Assembly: GCF_000350225.1 (NCBI RefSeq)
Contig: NW_005178758.1
Span: forward strand, 62,001 to 126,000
DNA: 64,000 bases
Reading direction: 5' to 3'
Origin: Chondrus crispus
Lineage: Eukaryota; Rhodophyta; Florideophyceae; Gigartinales; Gigartinaceae
Numbering within the stretch: the first letter of the stretch is position 1; the number at the start of each line of letters is the position of its first letter. The notes under the pieces are model-generated. The model was not told the DNA's origin, searched no databases, and saw only the letters and a program-made list of their open reading frames with translations. A program made the translations under genes and the position numbers. This document shows positions 9,853-19,693 of the stretch, piece after piece.

Positions 9853-10830
9853 TTGGGGGCAACAACCCATCTCAGAACCATTCCAATGACTACGACTAGG
9901 CGTACGACTCGTGCAAAGCGCTCTATTGCACAAGCGAGTAGCTCGAGGCATGGTGAACCGTTACATACCCCTGAGTCCCGCACTGTGGCTCCCCCACGCA
10001 CATCATCGCATAGTACTGCTCGGGACTCGCAAAGCACCCCACTACGAAGCGGGAAGCGTCGCGTGCAGCTCGTGACGCCAACCACTCCACATACCCCTGA
10101 GTCCCGCCCTGTGAATCCCCAACAAACGCCAAGGAGCAGTCGTAAACGAGGTTGTCCGCCAACAGATGCCTCACCCACTGCTCAGAACTCGCAAAGCTCA
10201 GAATTGCGAGACGGGAAGCGTCGCGCCCTTTCTGCGACGCCAGCAACTTCACACACACCACTCTCAACGCCGCCAGACACAGCCCAACTCTTTAATGTTC
10301 CCATCCGACACACTTCACCATGTCTCCCGGATTCTACCATGCGAAATCAACCCAGCCCGACCACAGCGATACGACGATCACCCCAAAGGCGGTCATCAAG
10401 TGTTTCGCTGGATTCCCGTACAGTGCAGCGTAGATTGTGGAGCATCCGCTCATTGGTAATTGCAGCCCGAGGGATAGCTGCGGAACCCGAAGTAGCTCCA
10501 GCTACCCCAAATGCAGCAGAGTCTTCACCACCCGAACTGCAAGAAGAAGATGCTCTAGCTACGCCAAATGCCGCAGAATATCGAACACTGGAACATGAAG
10601 ATGAGTTGTCTAAATCTAGTAGTGACGCTGAGTACCGTCCCCCTCCGCCCTGTAACACTCGAACAAAAAATGGACCCCCATCGCAACGAAGTCCGGCCAG
10701 TTGCAGTGTTTCGAACAGCGAGACATCACCTTTTAAAAAGAGAGTATACACGTACAAGAGTCGCCGTCGCGGCAAGGTTGTGGAGAGTGTGTTACTTAAA
10801 CGACGCCGTGCCCACGCTGATGCGTTCTAA
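9853..10830 (+). CDS. Ser/Thr/Pro-rich protein, probably the N-terminal region of the transposase
   Basis: 325 residues of disordered sequence; a start at 9886 (MTTTRRTTRAKRS) is equally plausible. It contains repeated HTPESR, SGKRR/DGKRR and ATPNAAE motifs and ends in a basic stretch (KKRVYTYKSRRRGK, LKRRRAHADAF) that could act in nuclear import or DNA binding. The stop is followed after one codon by the ATG of the transposase in the same frame, so the two may be one protein interrupted by a TAA. Confidence 0.6.
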   Translation: MGATTHLRTIPMTTTRRTTRAKRSIAQASSSRHGEPLHTPESRTVAPPRTSSHSTARDSQSTPLRSGKRRVQLVTPTTPHTPESRPVNPQQTPRSSRKRGCPPTDASPTAQNSQSSELRDGKRRALSATPATSHTPLSTPPDTAQLFNVPIRHTSPCLPDSTMRNQPSPTTAIRRSPQRRSSSVSLDSRTVQRRLWSIRSLVIAARGIAAEPEVAPATPNAAESSPPELQEEDALATPNAAEYRTLEHEDELSKSSSDAEYRPPPPCNTRTKNGPPSQRSPASCSVSNSETSPFKKRVYTYKSRRRGKVVESVLLKRRRAHADAF

Positions 10831-10833
10831 AAC

Positions 10834-12894
10834 ATGGAGGTGGATAAGTTAAAATGTTGTATCCATCGCCGTTGTTTTTACAAAGTTGACGCTCGATACG
10901 TCAAGGCTCAAGTGGAACATGTATCTTTGCCGAATAGGGCGGGGAGACGAGCTTATCTGGAGGGCTTGTTGGAAGATAACTCAGGGATGTTTTTCTTCGA
11001 TGGAAAGGCGGTGTGTTATAAGTTTGTAGAGAAGTCCCTGCAGTTTTCTAAAGATTTCCAGGGCTCTGTTAAAGGCACACCGTTTAGCAAGAGGAGGTCT
11101 TCCTTGACTTTTACTGTGAGAAACTCAGAAGCTAATCAACGGGACGCGGTCATATGCTTCCTTGAACGTCTTTCAGAAAGCACAGCGGACCATATGCCCG
11201 ACCGAAACGAACAGCACTTGCCCTATTTCCAAAAAGCCCAGGTCTTCGACATCTTCCTCTCTGAGTTCAGTCGCCTCCATTCGCGCGCCCCACCCACGCG
11301 AAGCTATTTTTACGAGACATGGCAAAAGCACGTGCCCAACATCAAGGTGCGGAGGGTGCATAGGTTCACAGTGTGTTCCGAATGCGATCTCATCAGAGAC
11401 CTGCTCTCCAAAGCCGGTATCGATGAGTCAGCAACTCGGCTACTTCGTGAGCAAAAAACCACTCACAACGATATGGTTGCAGCGGAGCGGCGCGAGTACC
11501 AGAAGAAGTGTGATAAAGCAGGACTGTATCTTGCTAAGTATTGCTCTATCATTCTGAACGGTGCCGACCAGTCCGCCTTCGGTTTGCCGCATTTCCTCTT
11601 CAATACTAAGCACACAAAGGGGCACAGTATCAAAGTTAAGCTAATTGGAGTGCTTGAACATGGTCCCGTGAAACATCTGTCCCTGTTCACAATGACAGAT
11701 GAGTATGAGACAGGCGCGAATCACGTACTAGAAGCTCTTCATCGGACGCTGATGGTAAAGGCTGAGAAGGGCCCACTCCCGGACACCCTGTTCGTGCAGG
11801 TGGACAATTCCACTCGCGAAAATAAGAACAGATACTTCTTCGGATACATGGAATCCCTGGTTGCATGGGGGGTGTTTCAAGAAGTCTTTGTGTCGTTTCT
11901 ACCAATTGGTCATACCCATTCTGACATAGACCAAGCGTTCAGCTGCACTGCTCGCCGGCTCAGGCATCATGAGGCTATAACTCTGGAAGACCTGATCACT
12001 GAACTCGGGAAGGCATATAACCCTCCCCCTCACGTTGCTGATCTTCGCCAGATTATAAACTTCTCTGGGCTGTGTGACCAAGAAAGGTGTTTGGAAAAGC
12101 CTCAACGGTTTTCCCATTTTCGATATTTCAAGTTTCACCGTGTGGAGGGGATCCCAGAGTATCGTGGCAATTCTATTAACACTGCATGTTCCGCGCGGGT
12201 TGGGTGTAACGACGATTGGAGCTCTCTCAAGGTTGGGCAGTGCACCGGAGGCTTCCTGAAATTTGCACCTGACCTTGCCAAAACACCACCGACCGAAGCC
12301 ACATGTCCTAACGATCTTGATAAAATCAACACCCGTCTTGTGTCTGAGGAGACACGAGTGAATGACAGGAGAAAGTTAGCCCAGCTACGGCTTCTACGCG
12401 ACCGCGTGTATGAATCAAGACTGGAGAGATTCCACTGGAATCTGCGCGACGTATTTGAGATGAAGGGAAAGTATAGAACAGTTACTGATGCGGTTGATGG
12501 CTTGCAAGACGAAATTGAACATGATGAAGTTGAAATCGAGATGGAAGAACAACCCCTGCAAGACCTCGAATACGAATGTAATGACTTCGTAGCGGTACGC
12601 GGTTCTTCTTGCTCTATAGAAACCGTCCCGTTCTGGGTCGGGCGTGTCATATCAATTCACAAGGACGATGAAGGCGTAACTACGGATCTCACCATCCATT
12701 GGTGGGAAGTGTACAATGGTAAATGTGCCTGGACAGATAAGTATGCACCCTCTAGGTTACATGACATCAGGAAACCGTGGACAGAGTTTATCAGTGTCGC
12801 AACTGCTTTGTCCAGGTTTTCGGAGTTGAAGAAATCGAAAGAGATCAGCGCAGCAGCGGCGAGGCAAATTAGGCAGGCTCTTGGAGTTGCGTGA
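10834..12894 (+). CDS. Putative RNase H-fold transposase, DUF7869-like
   Basis: 686 residues. A Cys-bearing N terminus (CCIHRRCFYKV) is followed by a helical region and a Cys pair (VCSECDLIRDLL). The catalytic-like core has LNGADQSAFGLPH, VQVDNSTRENKNRYFFGYME and FLPIGHTHSDIDQAFSC. The D-N-x-x-x-E-N-K-N and GHTHxDID pattern is typical of the DUF7869-type proteins found in many eukaryotic mobile elements. The C terminus has a small beta domain (VPFWVGRVISIHKDD, LTIHWWEVY) like a Tudor or BAH module. It is probably the enzyme that moves this element; the family name is from memory and its catalytic mechanism is inferred. Confidence 0.7.
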   Translation: MEVDKLKCCIHRRCFYKVDARYVKAQVEHVSLPNRAGRRAYLEGLLEDNSGMFFFDGKAVCYKFVEKSLQFSKDFQGSVKGTPFSKRRSSLTFTVRNSEANQRDAVICFLERLSESTADHMPDRNEQHLPYFQKAQVFDIFLSEFSRLHSRAPPTRSYFYETWQKHVPNIKVRRVHRFTVCSECDLIRDLLSKAGIDESATRLLREQKTTHNDMVAAERREYQKKCDKAGLYLAKYCSIILNGADQSAFGLPHFLFNTKHTKGHSIKVKLIGVLEHGPVKHLSLFTMTDEYETGANHVLEALHRTLMVKAEKGPLPDTLFVQVDNSTRENKNRYFFGYMESLVAWGVFQEVFVSFLPIGHTHSDIDQAFSCTARRLRHHEAITLEDLITELGKAYNPPPHVADLRQIINFSGLCDQERCLEKPQRFSHFRYFKFHRVEGIPEYRGNSINTACSARVGCNDDWSSLKVGQCTGGFLKFAPDLAKTPPTEATCPNDLDKINTRLVSEETRVNDRRKLAQLRLLRDRVYESRLERFHWNLRDVFEMKGKYRTVTDAVDGLQDEIEHDEVEIEMEEQPLQDLEYECNDFVAVRGSSCSIETVPFWVGRVISIHKDDEGVTTDLTIHWWEVYNGKCAWTDKYAPSRLHDIRKPWTEFISVATALSRFSELKKSKEISAAAARQIRQALGVA

Positions 12895-13311
12895 TATGGT
12901 GGGTGGCCTCCGCTACTCGGTGGTCAGCTTGACGCAGTCAGATACGGTAGTGAGGGTGCAATGCCCTGGTAAACTTTGGTAAACGTGGGTGCAGCAGTAC
13001 CAAAGGCCGGTTGCGACGCACCCTGGGTTTGACCAAAGATATTCATATCAGCTGAGCCTACAGCAGTAACTGGCAAAAGAGCATCTGACTGCCTCCAGTC
13101 TCTCTACTGCAATATATATGCCACAAATGCGCATTACCATAGATATTTCTCCAGCGCACACCCCACCATACTGCATCGTTAGTTGTTTGAGGCCCGACAT
13201 GTAGTTCGTTGATGTGAGCAAGTAGCGAAGGTTCCTTCGAGGCAGACATAACTTTTATTTCTCTTCAACCTTTCCTAGATCTACGAAATGCACATATTAA
13301 GCCGGAACAAA

Positions 13312-13608
13312 TTACCAATATGTATTATAACGAAGCCACACTCCCTTGATGAAATTGACCACCTTATCAATTGACTTGGCAGTGGCTGGATGTGAAATCA
13401 ACGGTACGGCCGATGGGTTTGACCTCACCAGTGAGGGGGGGTTGTCCACCTTCAGCTCCTGATTTTCTGTCAGACGAACATCGGCTGGGAGTTTATCTCC
13501 CAATTTGACTTGGGCTTGGAGTTCGCGACGCGGGAGGGGGGGGGTGGACGTGACGATACGGGTCATCGTAGTGGGTCGGGGAGGCTTGAAGTGGGCCACA
13601 ATCGCCAA
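13312..13608 (-). CDS. Short ORF starting inside the right TIR, hypothetical
   Basis: 98 residues reading inward from the right inverted repeat, starting MAIVAHFKPPRPTT. The left TIR has the same start but its ORF diverges after about 24 residues. The C-terminal part (SIDKVVNFIKGVWLRY) looks like a normal protein helix. Family unknown; it may be the remnant of a fourth cargo gene. Confidence 0.3.
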   Translation of the reverse strand: MAIVAHFKPPRPTTMTRIVTSTPPLPRRELQAQVKLGDKLPADVRLTENQELKVDNPPSLVRSNPSAVPLISHPATAKSIDKVVNFIKGVWLRYNTYW

Positions 13609-13943
13609 CTTCGAGCAAGTCCAGACAGAATTTAGGATTAAATTCTGTCGGCAGATTGTGAACAGGTATCAAATTTTTATTTAACATGAATTGTACTGCA
13701 ATTTCCAAGTAAAATTGTATGATAATTTTTTTGATTTGGCCTATACAGAACCCCCCATCCCCCAGATTTAGAGAGTACATGTTTGACGATAACTTCTAAA
13801 CTATTTTGGTTTGTCCACTTCTGTTTTCTGCATATCACTACTACTGCTCTAAGCTTAACAACCATATAAAAATATCTGGAATCCGAAGGGGTGCCCCTGG
13901 TACTGTTTGGTATCCCAAATTCTGGTTACCACCAAACCAGTGT
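13521..13943 (-). repeat. Right terminal inverted repeat
   Basis: Reverse complement of the left end, with outer end ACCAAACCAGTGT followed by TA. Differences from the left copy are few: small indels in the C-run near 13545 and scattered substitutions. Confidence 0.9.
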
Positions 13944-13969
13944 TAGGGCAGTACGGACTGTACTGACCG

Positions 13970-14060
13970 CTACCATCATTAGAACAATGGTACTGCTCAG
14001 CGCTGCGTCCTTAGGACGCGATGAGAAAACATTACACAATCAGCCATTACTACAGTAGAT
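13970..14060. repeat. ~100-bp hairpin repeat unit separated by the transposon
   Basis: It has the same core as the units at 3.6-4.9 kb (CCATCATTAGAACAATGG, GCTCAGCGCTGCGTCC) and is the right-hand remainder of the array split by the transposon. Confidence 0.85.
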
Positions 14061-14065
14061 GCCTG

Positions 14066-15055
14066 GCGTGCCGTATTGTTTTGGGGGGTGCCCTGCAGAA
14101 CGGGTTTTCGAGAAATTTTGCCAGACAGAAGGAAAATCGCGTCGTGCAGTCGTGTTTTGGGGGGTGCCCTGCAGAACGGGTTTTCGAGGAATTTTGCGAG
14201 ACAGAAGGGAAATCGCGTCGTGCAGTAGTGTTTTGGGGGGTGCCCTGCAGAACGGGTTTTCCAGGAATTTTGCCAGACAGAAGGGAAATCGTGCCGTGCG
14301 GTCGTGTTTTGGGGGGTGCCCTGCAGAACGCTTTTTCAAGGACTTTTGCCACACAGGAGAGAAATCGTGCCATGCGGTGGTGCTTTGGGGGGTGCCCTGC
14401 AGAACGGATTGTCAAGGACTTTTGCCACACAGGAGAGAAATCGTGCCGTGCGGTCGTTTTTTGGGGAGTGCCCTGCAGAACGGGTTTTCGAGGGAGGCAT
14501 ATTTTGAAATGAGGTGTTTTGGGGAAACTGCGGCGCTATGGTCGTATTTGACGGATGAAATGGCGTGCAAAAGGGAAGGGAATGCACAATTGAATGAGTG
14601 CGCATGGGTAAGTGCGTAGTAATGAAAAGGTGTGAAAACAGAAGCGTTTAGCGGGTTGGAACAGAAGGGTTAGTCAGTTGAACAGAAGAGTTAGAAAATT
14701 GAAATTAAAAATATTGCTCGTGCGCCTGCGTTGGGGGGTGGCAAAAAATCAAAAAAATAATTTTGTCAGTATTGTAAATTTGTTGTATGTGCGGGGAGTG
14801 GGTGGGTGCGTCAGAGAGGGCGCATGAGGGGGTCGACGTGATAATGTGCGAAAAACGATTCTGCGGACAGGAATGTTTGGAAACGAGAAATCGGGCGTGG
14901 CGGGGCCATGGGGGGCATGTTCCACTGGCGGTTCTTTTTTCGCACATACATCGAACTTGGTACTTGCAGAAGCGTTTTGTGTCAGAACCGTTCTGTTATT
15001 CTGACGGCCAAGAACGCTTCTGCAGGGCACACTTTCATGACGTAATATACTTAGG
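14066..15055 (+). repeat. Minisatellite-bearing repeat element, copy B (6 units plus right half)
   Basis: CCCTGCAGAACG recurs at 14091, 14167, 14243, 14319, 14395 and 14471, an exact 76-bp period. After the array, a ~560-bp unique right half matches 35050-35615, from AGGCATATTTTGAAATGAGG to GCACACTTTCATG. Stacked overlapping ORFs here are artefacts of the repeat. No transposase or RNA motif recognised. Confidence 0.9.
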
Positions 15056-15600
15056 CGGAAACAAAGCGAACGGTTTGATGTTTGTTGGAATCGGTGTTGT
15101 GGTTGTGAAGATATGATTGTTTGAGTTATGCAATGTGGATGAAAAATGGGTACAGTACTTGGGTAGCAAGGAGAGAGAGAAAAAGGTGTTTGGTATAATT
15201 ATGGAGCGTTTAGTTGCAGAAGTGAGCAGATGAGGGTCAAAAAACATGAGGTGGTAGTTTGGGCGTACTGGTTGCAATGGGAAGGGCTATTAATCCAGGG
15301 ATGGATCAGGTTTAGTGTGGGTAACAGCACGAGTAACTACATTTATTTTTCTCCAGAAGCAACGCTTGGTATCCTTCGTTTGTCAGAAAATGTAGTGCTT
15401 GTCGTTTTATGATTGGGATTGCTTGTCGCGGGAAAATGGTAACCCCTAGCATCCGATGCACGACTACTCAATTGCATGTCTTCAGGTGAATGTCGAAATT
15501 GAGTCTAACTAGGTCGATGTCTTTAGACGTTACAGTCTATATACAGTATTCATTCGCACATATAATTTTATTTCTTTGCTTCTTTATTTCATTTAGTTAA
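15056..15600. other. Non-coding interval, nothing recognised
   Basis: AT-rich sequence with only a ~60-codon ORF that has no recognisable feature. Confidence 0.4.
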
Positions 15601-16090
15601 TGTTCATCCAATGCAATCCATGCTCTGTGAACTGCACAGCATGGCTTTATGCTGACGTTTCTACAACGAGAGATGACGTGTTGGGCTAAAATTGAATATT
15701 GAAATATATAGGCAAAATCAAATGCGAACAGTATTGGTTCGTACTATTCCATATATTTTCTTTGCTTATTTATCCCCTTTAATCAATGGTCGGCCATTGC
15801 GAAGACATACTCTGTAAACTGCAGAGCATGACGTCATAATGACGTTTCTACAGCGCGGGATGACGTGTTGGGTTAAAATTGAATATTAAAATGTATGTCC
15901 CAAATCGAATGCGCACAGTAGTTGTTCGTACTATTTCATATATTTTCTTTGGCAGTCTATCATGCTCAGGGAGCCATACTCTGCGGACTGCAGAGCATGA
16001 CGTAATAGTCACGTTTCTACGCCGCGGGATGACATGTTACCTTAAAATAGAATTTTAAATATACATTTTTCGAAACAAATGCAAACAGTA
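15600..16090. repeat. Three degenerate tandem repeats of ~170-188 bp
   Basis: GACGTTTCTAC followed by a GATGACRTGTT block and a long AT-rich tail with TTCGTACTATTYCATATATT recurs near 15654, 15842 and 16012. Each copy is preceded by a conserved CTGCAGAGCATG-like segment. Confidence 0.75.
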
Positions 16091-16092
16091 AA

Positions 16093-16260
16093 TTACTGAT
16101 CATCGGACATTCCCAACGTCCCACCATTTTCAAGGAGACTGATGAAGGTGTCGCAAACAAGTTGGTGTACGCCATTTCCAAGGGCCTCTCTGTTATACCT
16201 TGCATTGGCGAACTGTTGGAAGAGCGCGATGCTGGGAAGATTGTTGAGGTCAACGAGCGC
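16093..16260 (+). pseudogene. Triosephosphate isomerase internal fragment
   Basis: About 55 residues read as an internal TPI segment: IIGHSQRPTIFKETDEG has the GHSERR-type motif with the catalytic His, and LSVIPCIGELLEERDAGK matches the following strand and helix of the TIM barrel. Similarity ends at NERF, before the catalytic-Glu region. The expected second Arg of GHSERR is Pro. There is no start and no flanking TPI sequence, so this is an isolated exon-sized remnant, next to the tandem repeats. Confidence 0.8.
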
Positions 16261-16509
16261 TTTTCTCATAAATTTCGAACGCAGGCACGCATAGCAATTT
16301 TCTGTCGTAGGTATCGAGGCTTTCACACTCCCATGTGTAAGGTGCACAACATATTGATGGAAATTTTTAAAAATGGCTCACGACCGGGTCAAATCCATAC
16401 GCTCGGTGCTGTCTATAGAGCCTCCGCAATTATTTTCACGTTCTCCTGTTCTATTCTATCTCTATACCGAGGCTACAGTGCTCCTCGCCCTCGCATGTGT
16501 TATTCTTAA

Positions 16510-17600
16510 ATGAAAGCTAAACCATCTCTTCTCTGTTGTGAAAACTCGAAACTGATTTATGTATCACGCCTTCAAGCAAGCTTTCTCGCGTCTGCCCCGA
16601 AGTAACAATAGGTTTTCACAAGACTAAAAAGGACGTGAGATGAGTGGATAGAATTAAAACCTCGAGGTCTCTGGAACAGCGGACAGTCACGTCATTCTGC
16701 CACGTCTCATGCACGACGTCGTCATCGATCGCTTCCTTCGACAAACAAGAACCACGTTCTCTTAGGAAACAATTGCTTGAGATGCTTTTGGGGCGTAAGT
16801 GGTGCCTTTCAATGGGGAGGTAGCGTATCGTACCATCCCACGATCTTGAAGATGATATGAACTCTAATCTATGTACCGTATGTTCTGGAGCATGGCAGAA
16901 ATTCCGTACTCATGTCGGTCTTCTGCACGCAAAATCCTGCACGCAAAATCCATCTTCAAATCGCATCTACAGTCCGTCTCAGGACGTCTCAGGACGTCAG
17001 CGCGCGATTGCCTTTCACACTTGTTCCCGACGCTTGATGCGTTAAACAATAGTTGAGAGTTGTTGGTTTCTTCTCCCGTCGTCCTCATCAGATAATACAG
17101 CAAGTACTAATTGTTGACGGAACATGAGGAGAGGAAGTGGGAATCTTAAGAGAAACAAGGGACAATGAGCAAGGGTAGACGGTGTGTGCGACAGACAACA
17201 AGAAGGGGCACCTACCTGGGGTTTATTTCAGCGGAAATGGGAAGGAAGAGAAAGCCGTGGTAGTGGTGGTGGTGGCGGTCGGAAAGACAGTTTTCATCGA
17301 TTGCTGTATAGAATCAGGCATGCACAAGATAGGGACTGGGTATCTCGAAACTAGAACGTGGGATGCATGCGTGTCCCTCGGGAACAGTCCCGGAATCAGG
17401 GATCTACTTAACTCTGGCAACAGTGCTATGAATCAATTGCACGTTTAAGTTTGGGCGTAGCAACCTCCTGCCGCATGCCGATTTTCTAGATCTCGGACAC
17501 GACGAGCAGCGGCGAGTTTTTCCGCGTTCGAAACTACCTCAAAACTCGATTGGACCGTGATTGTGGAGGTGGTGTATAGCCGGGCGGAAAGCAAGGTTGC
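16510..17600. other. Mostly non-coding interval
   Basis: Only short ORFs. The longest (88 codons at 17182) contains a run of valines from a GTG repeat and no recognisable domain. Confidence 0.4.
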
Positions 17601-17603
17601 TGC

Positions 17604-18625
17604 TTGCATGTCGGCTGGGGCGCTGAGCAGGAAGGGTCGTATTCCAGAAATGAGGCGAATAGGAAGGGTACTGCCACTAGCACGGGCGGTGGTGAGCACT
17701 GGTATATGAAAGAGGTTGCACAATGCAACGCAACGGATCGCGGGAACCTCTCACCACGTTCCCGCAAAATGCGTTTTCCGCCGGGTAGGATACCACACGT
17801 CATAATAGAAGTTACGAGTCCATCGAACCCGCTTAACGATATCCGCTCAAAAGCAGTTGAGTGTGCCAGGATGAAAGTACCGCAGTACGTCATTCTGGAT
17901 CACAAAAATCCCTGCGTCACTGTTCACTCCCTCGATCGTCCAGAGAACGATTCTGCTGGCCCTTCCAGGAGAAGATCTGCACGCCTTTCCAAATCCCTTC
18001 CCCCGTCGGGCTATCCTCTCTCCTCCGAAATTCAAAAGCTTTATGGTGCTACAGTTGTTCGCGGTGACGTGCTAGAGGAGCTCGCCCTCACTGTGGAAAA
18101 CTTGTCGAAGCCGAAGCGCACTCCAACCGAGATAATTGGATCACCTGTGCGCAAATCCCAGCTCGAGAGGGATGATGCAAAGCACGAAAGGGATGATGCC
18201 AGGAACAAAGAGAAAGATGCCAGGAACAAAGTGCGCACGACAGAGCGCGAAAGGGATGACGCCAGGAACAAAGAGAAAGATGCCAGGAACAAAGTGCGCA
18301 CGACGGAGCGCGAAAGGGATGACGCCAGGAACAAAGAGAAAGATGCCAGGAACAAAGTGCGCACGACAGAACGCGAAAGGGATGATGCCAGGAACAAAGT
18401 GCGCACGACGGAACGCGAGAGGGATGATGCAAAGCGCGAAAGAGATGATGCCAGGAACAAAGAGAAAGATGCCAGGTAGAAGGCCAAAGAGAGGAAGAAC
18501 ACGATTATGCAACTTAATGCCTTGATGAAGGGAAGAGGAATAGAGGTCCCGGCAGAGCTCCAGCACGGCACTGATGACTTTTCACGTAGCAGTCGATCTT
18601 CTACAGCTTCACCCGATGTAGTATA
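17604..18625 (+). pseudogene. Uma2-like PD-(D/E)XK nuclease with repetitive coiled coil, nonsense-interrupted
   Basis: The folded part, IPHVIIEVTSPSNPLNDIR then ARMKVPQYVILDH, matches the core of Uma2-type (DUF820) nucleases, common in cyanobacteria. The Asp normally in PD is His here, so activity is doubtful. The C-terminal half is a coiled coil of near-identical 19-residue repeats (ERDDARNKEKDARNKVRTT), like the coiled tails of cyanobacterial Uma2 proteins. TAG at 18477 interrupts the frame, which then stays open for 48 more codons to the inserted LTR. The N-terminal half of the domain is not recognisable, so it may also be truncated upstream. Confidence 0.65.
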
Positions 18626-19312
18626 ACCCCCCCTGGGGGCTTTTCGTTAGATTGGATCAACAACAGGATCCCCTACGGTAGAGCTCGACGCTCTACAGTA
18701 CAACCGCGCGTGTCCACGTGTACACCACGGGAACAAGGGACACGCGCATACACGTGCACACGTGTACCACGCGCGAACGAAGCACGCACGCACCACGGGA
18801 TAATACGTGTACTGTCAGCCTCGACATAGCTGACAGTCTTACAGTGCAGGCCGACCTGCACTACAGTAGCCCACTACAGTACCTCGGTACTGTAGTGTTA
18901 TGATAGATTGTTTTGTATATTAAATATGGAGCGGACCGGCGGCGGTGGAAGAGGACAAGCACGGACTTGTCACCCACCGACCGTCAAGGTCCGACTCCCC
19001 GCTTATTCTAGAACGGGTTTCCACTAGCCCGTATCAAGTTAAGAACCGAGCAGGCAGGGGACGCGCAAGCACGCGAGCGAGCCTAGATCCGCCTCCGCCC
19101 GTCAGCGCTGGTACGTCACCCAGCGCTGCGCCGGGGCGTCGAGGCGTAGATCGGCCCGCGCGTGCGCGCGTCCCCAACCGTACCCGCTCTACCACTGCTA
19201 CCCCGGGCTCGCCCGGTTCCGTTAGCTGGGGTTGCTTCCCGTCTTCCCGCCGATCGGGGTCTCCGCAAGAACAGAGTATACAACCCCCTGCGTTGGGGGT
19301 GTTTATACTACA
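18617..19312 (+). repeat. Solo LTR of the Ty3/gypsy family
   Basis: It begins TGTAGTATAACCCCCC and ends GTTTATACTACA, the same ends as the chromovirus LTRs downstream. Perfect 5-bp target duplications CCCGA flank it and no internal sequence remains, so it arose by LTR-LTR recombination. It carries TATATTAAATA as a likely promoter TATA element near 18917. It sits at the 3' end of the Uma2-like gene. Confidence 0.9.
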
Positions 19313-19314
19313 CC

Positions 19315-19502
19315 CGAACGTCAGAGAAGTAAAATCTAAAACAGAAACTAGTTTCATGCTATAACACTCTAAGAAAACAGTACGGGCACCTCCCATCCAC
19401 CTTCGTTTGCCCGGCGTCGACATGCATGCAGACAACATGTTGTCTCACAGAGTTATACCATACAACTAGTTTCTGTTTTGGATTTTACACCTCTGACGTT
19501 CG
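19315..19502. mobile_element. 188-bp MITE with ~58-bp inverted repeats
   Basis: CGAACGTCAGAG at the left is inverted at the right as CTCTGACGTTCG. Complementarity continues through AAAACAGAAACTAGTT for about 58 bp with few mismatches, leaving a ~70-bp centre. The solo LTR landed at its left boundary. Confidence 0.8.
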
Positions 19503-19693
19503 CCAGGTGCATCATACAATATATCGCAACCACAATAAAGAAAACTGTACCACTGATAGGGTCCAATGGCGATATCAGCGATGACGTCCGAGTGTTTCTC
19601 AGCCGGGCTGTCATCGATGTCAACAGGGTCCTTCGGGATTTCTTTGGCGACGTCAGCTTCGAAATAGGCCGAGCGCCATTTGTGCCTGGGTAG
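19503..19693 (+). pseudogene. Coding-like fragment between the MITE and the 5' LTR
   Basis: An open frame (LIGSNGDISDDVRVFLSRAV to FEIGRAPFVPG) has normal protein composition but no recognised family. It ends exactly at the LTR boundary, and the apparent start lies in the MITE. Likely a host gene remnant. Confidence 0.3.

Larger units (their letters stand above)
4863..13943. mobile_element. 9.1-kb DNA transposon with ~420-bp TIRs, transposase and ParB-methyltransferase
   Basis: The ends are long inverted repeats beginning ACACTGGTTTGGTGG, flanked by TA on both sides (a TA target duplication; the extended reading TAA/TTA is also possible). The insertion splits a ~100-bp repeat unit whose halves lie on either side. 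Cargo: a leftward ParB-like/DNA methyltransferase gene, and rightward a Ser/Thr/Pro-rich ORF followed by a DUF7869-like transposase. The two transcription units diverge from a ~1.1-kb central spacer. The transposase superfamily is not settled. Confidence 0.85.

Noticed and set aside
14091..14500. CRISPR-like regular repeat array
   Set aside because: Units are contiguous 76-bp tandem repeats without unique spacers, in a eukaryotic context.
14021..14619. Several overlapping ORFs of 60-186 codons on both strands
   Set aside because: Produced by the 76-bp repeat array; the same peptides appear in different frames.
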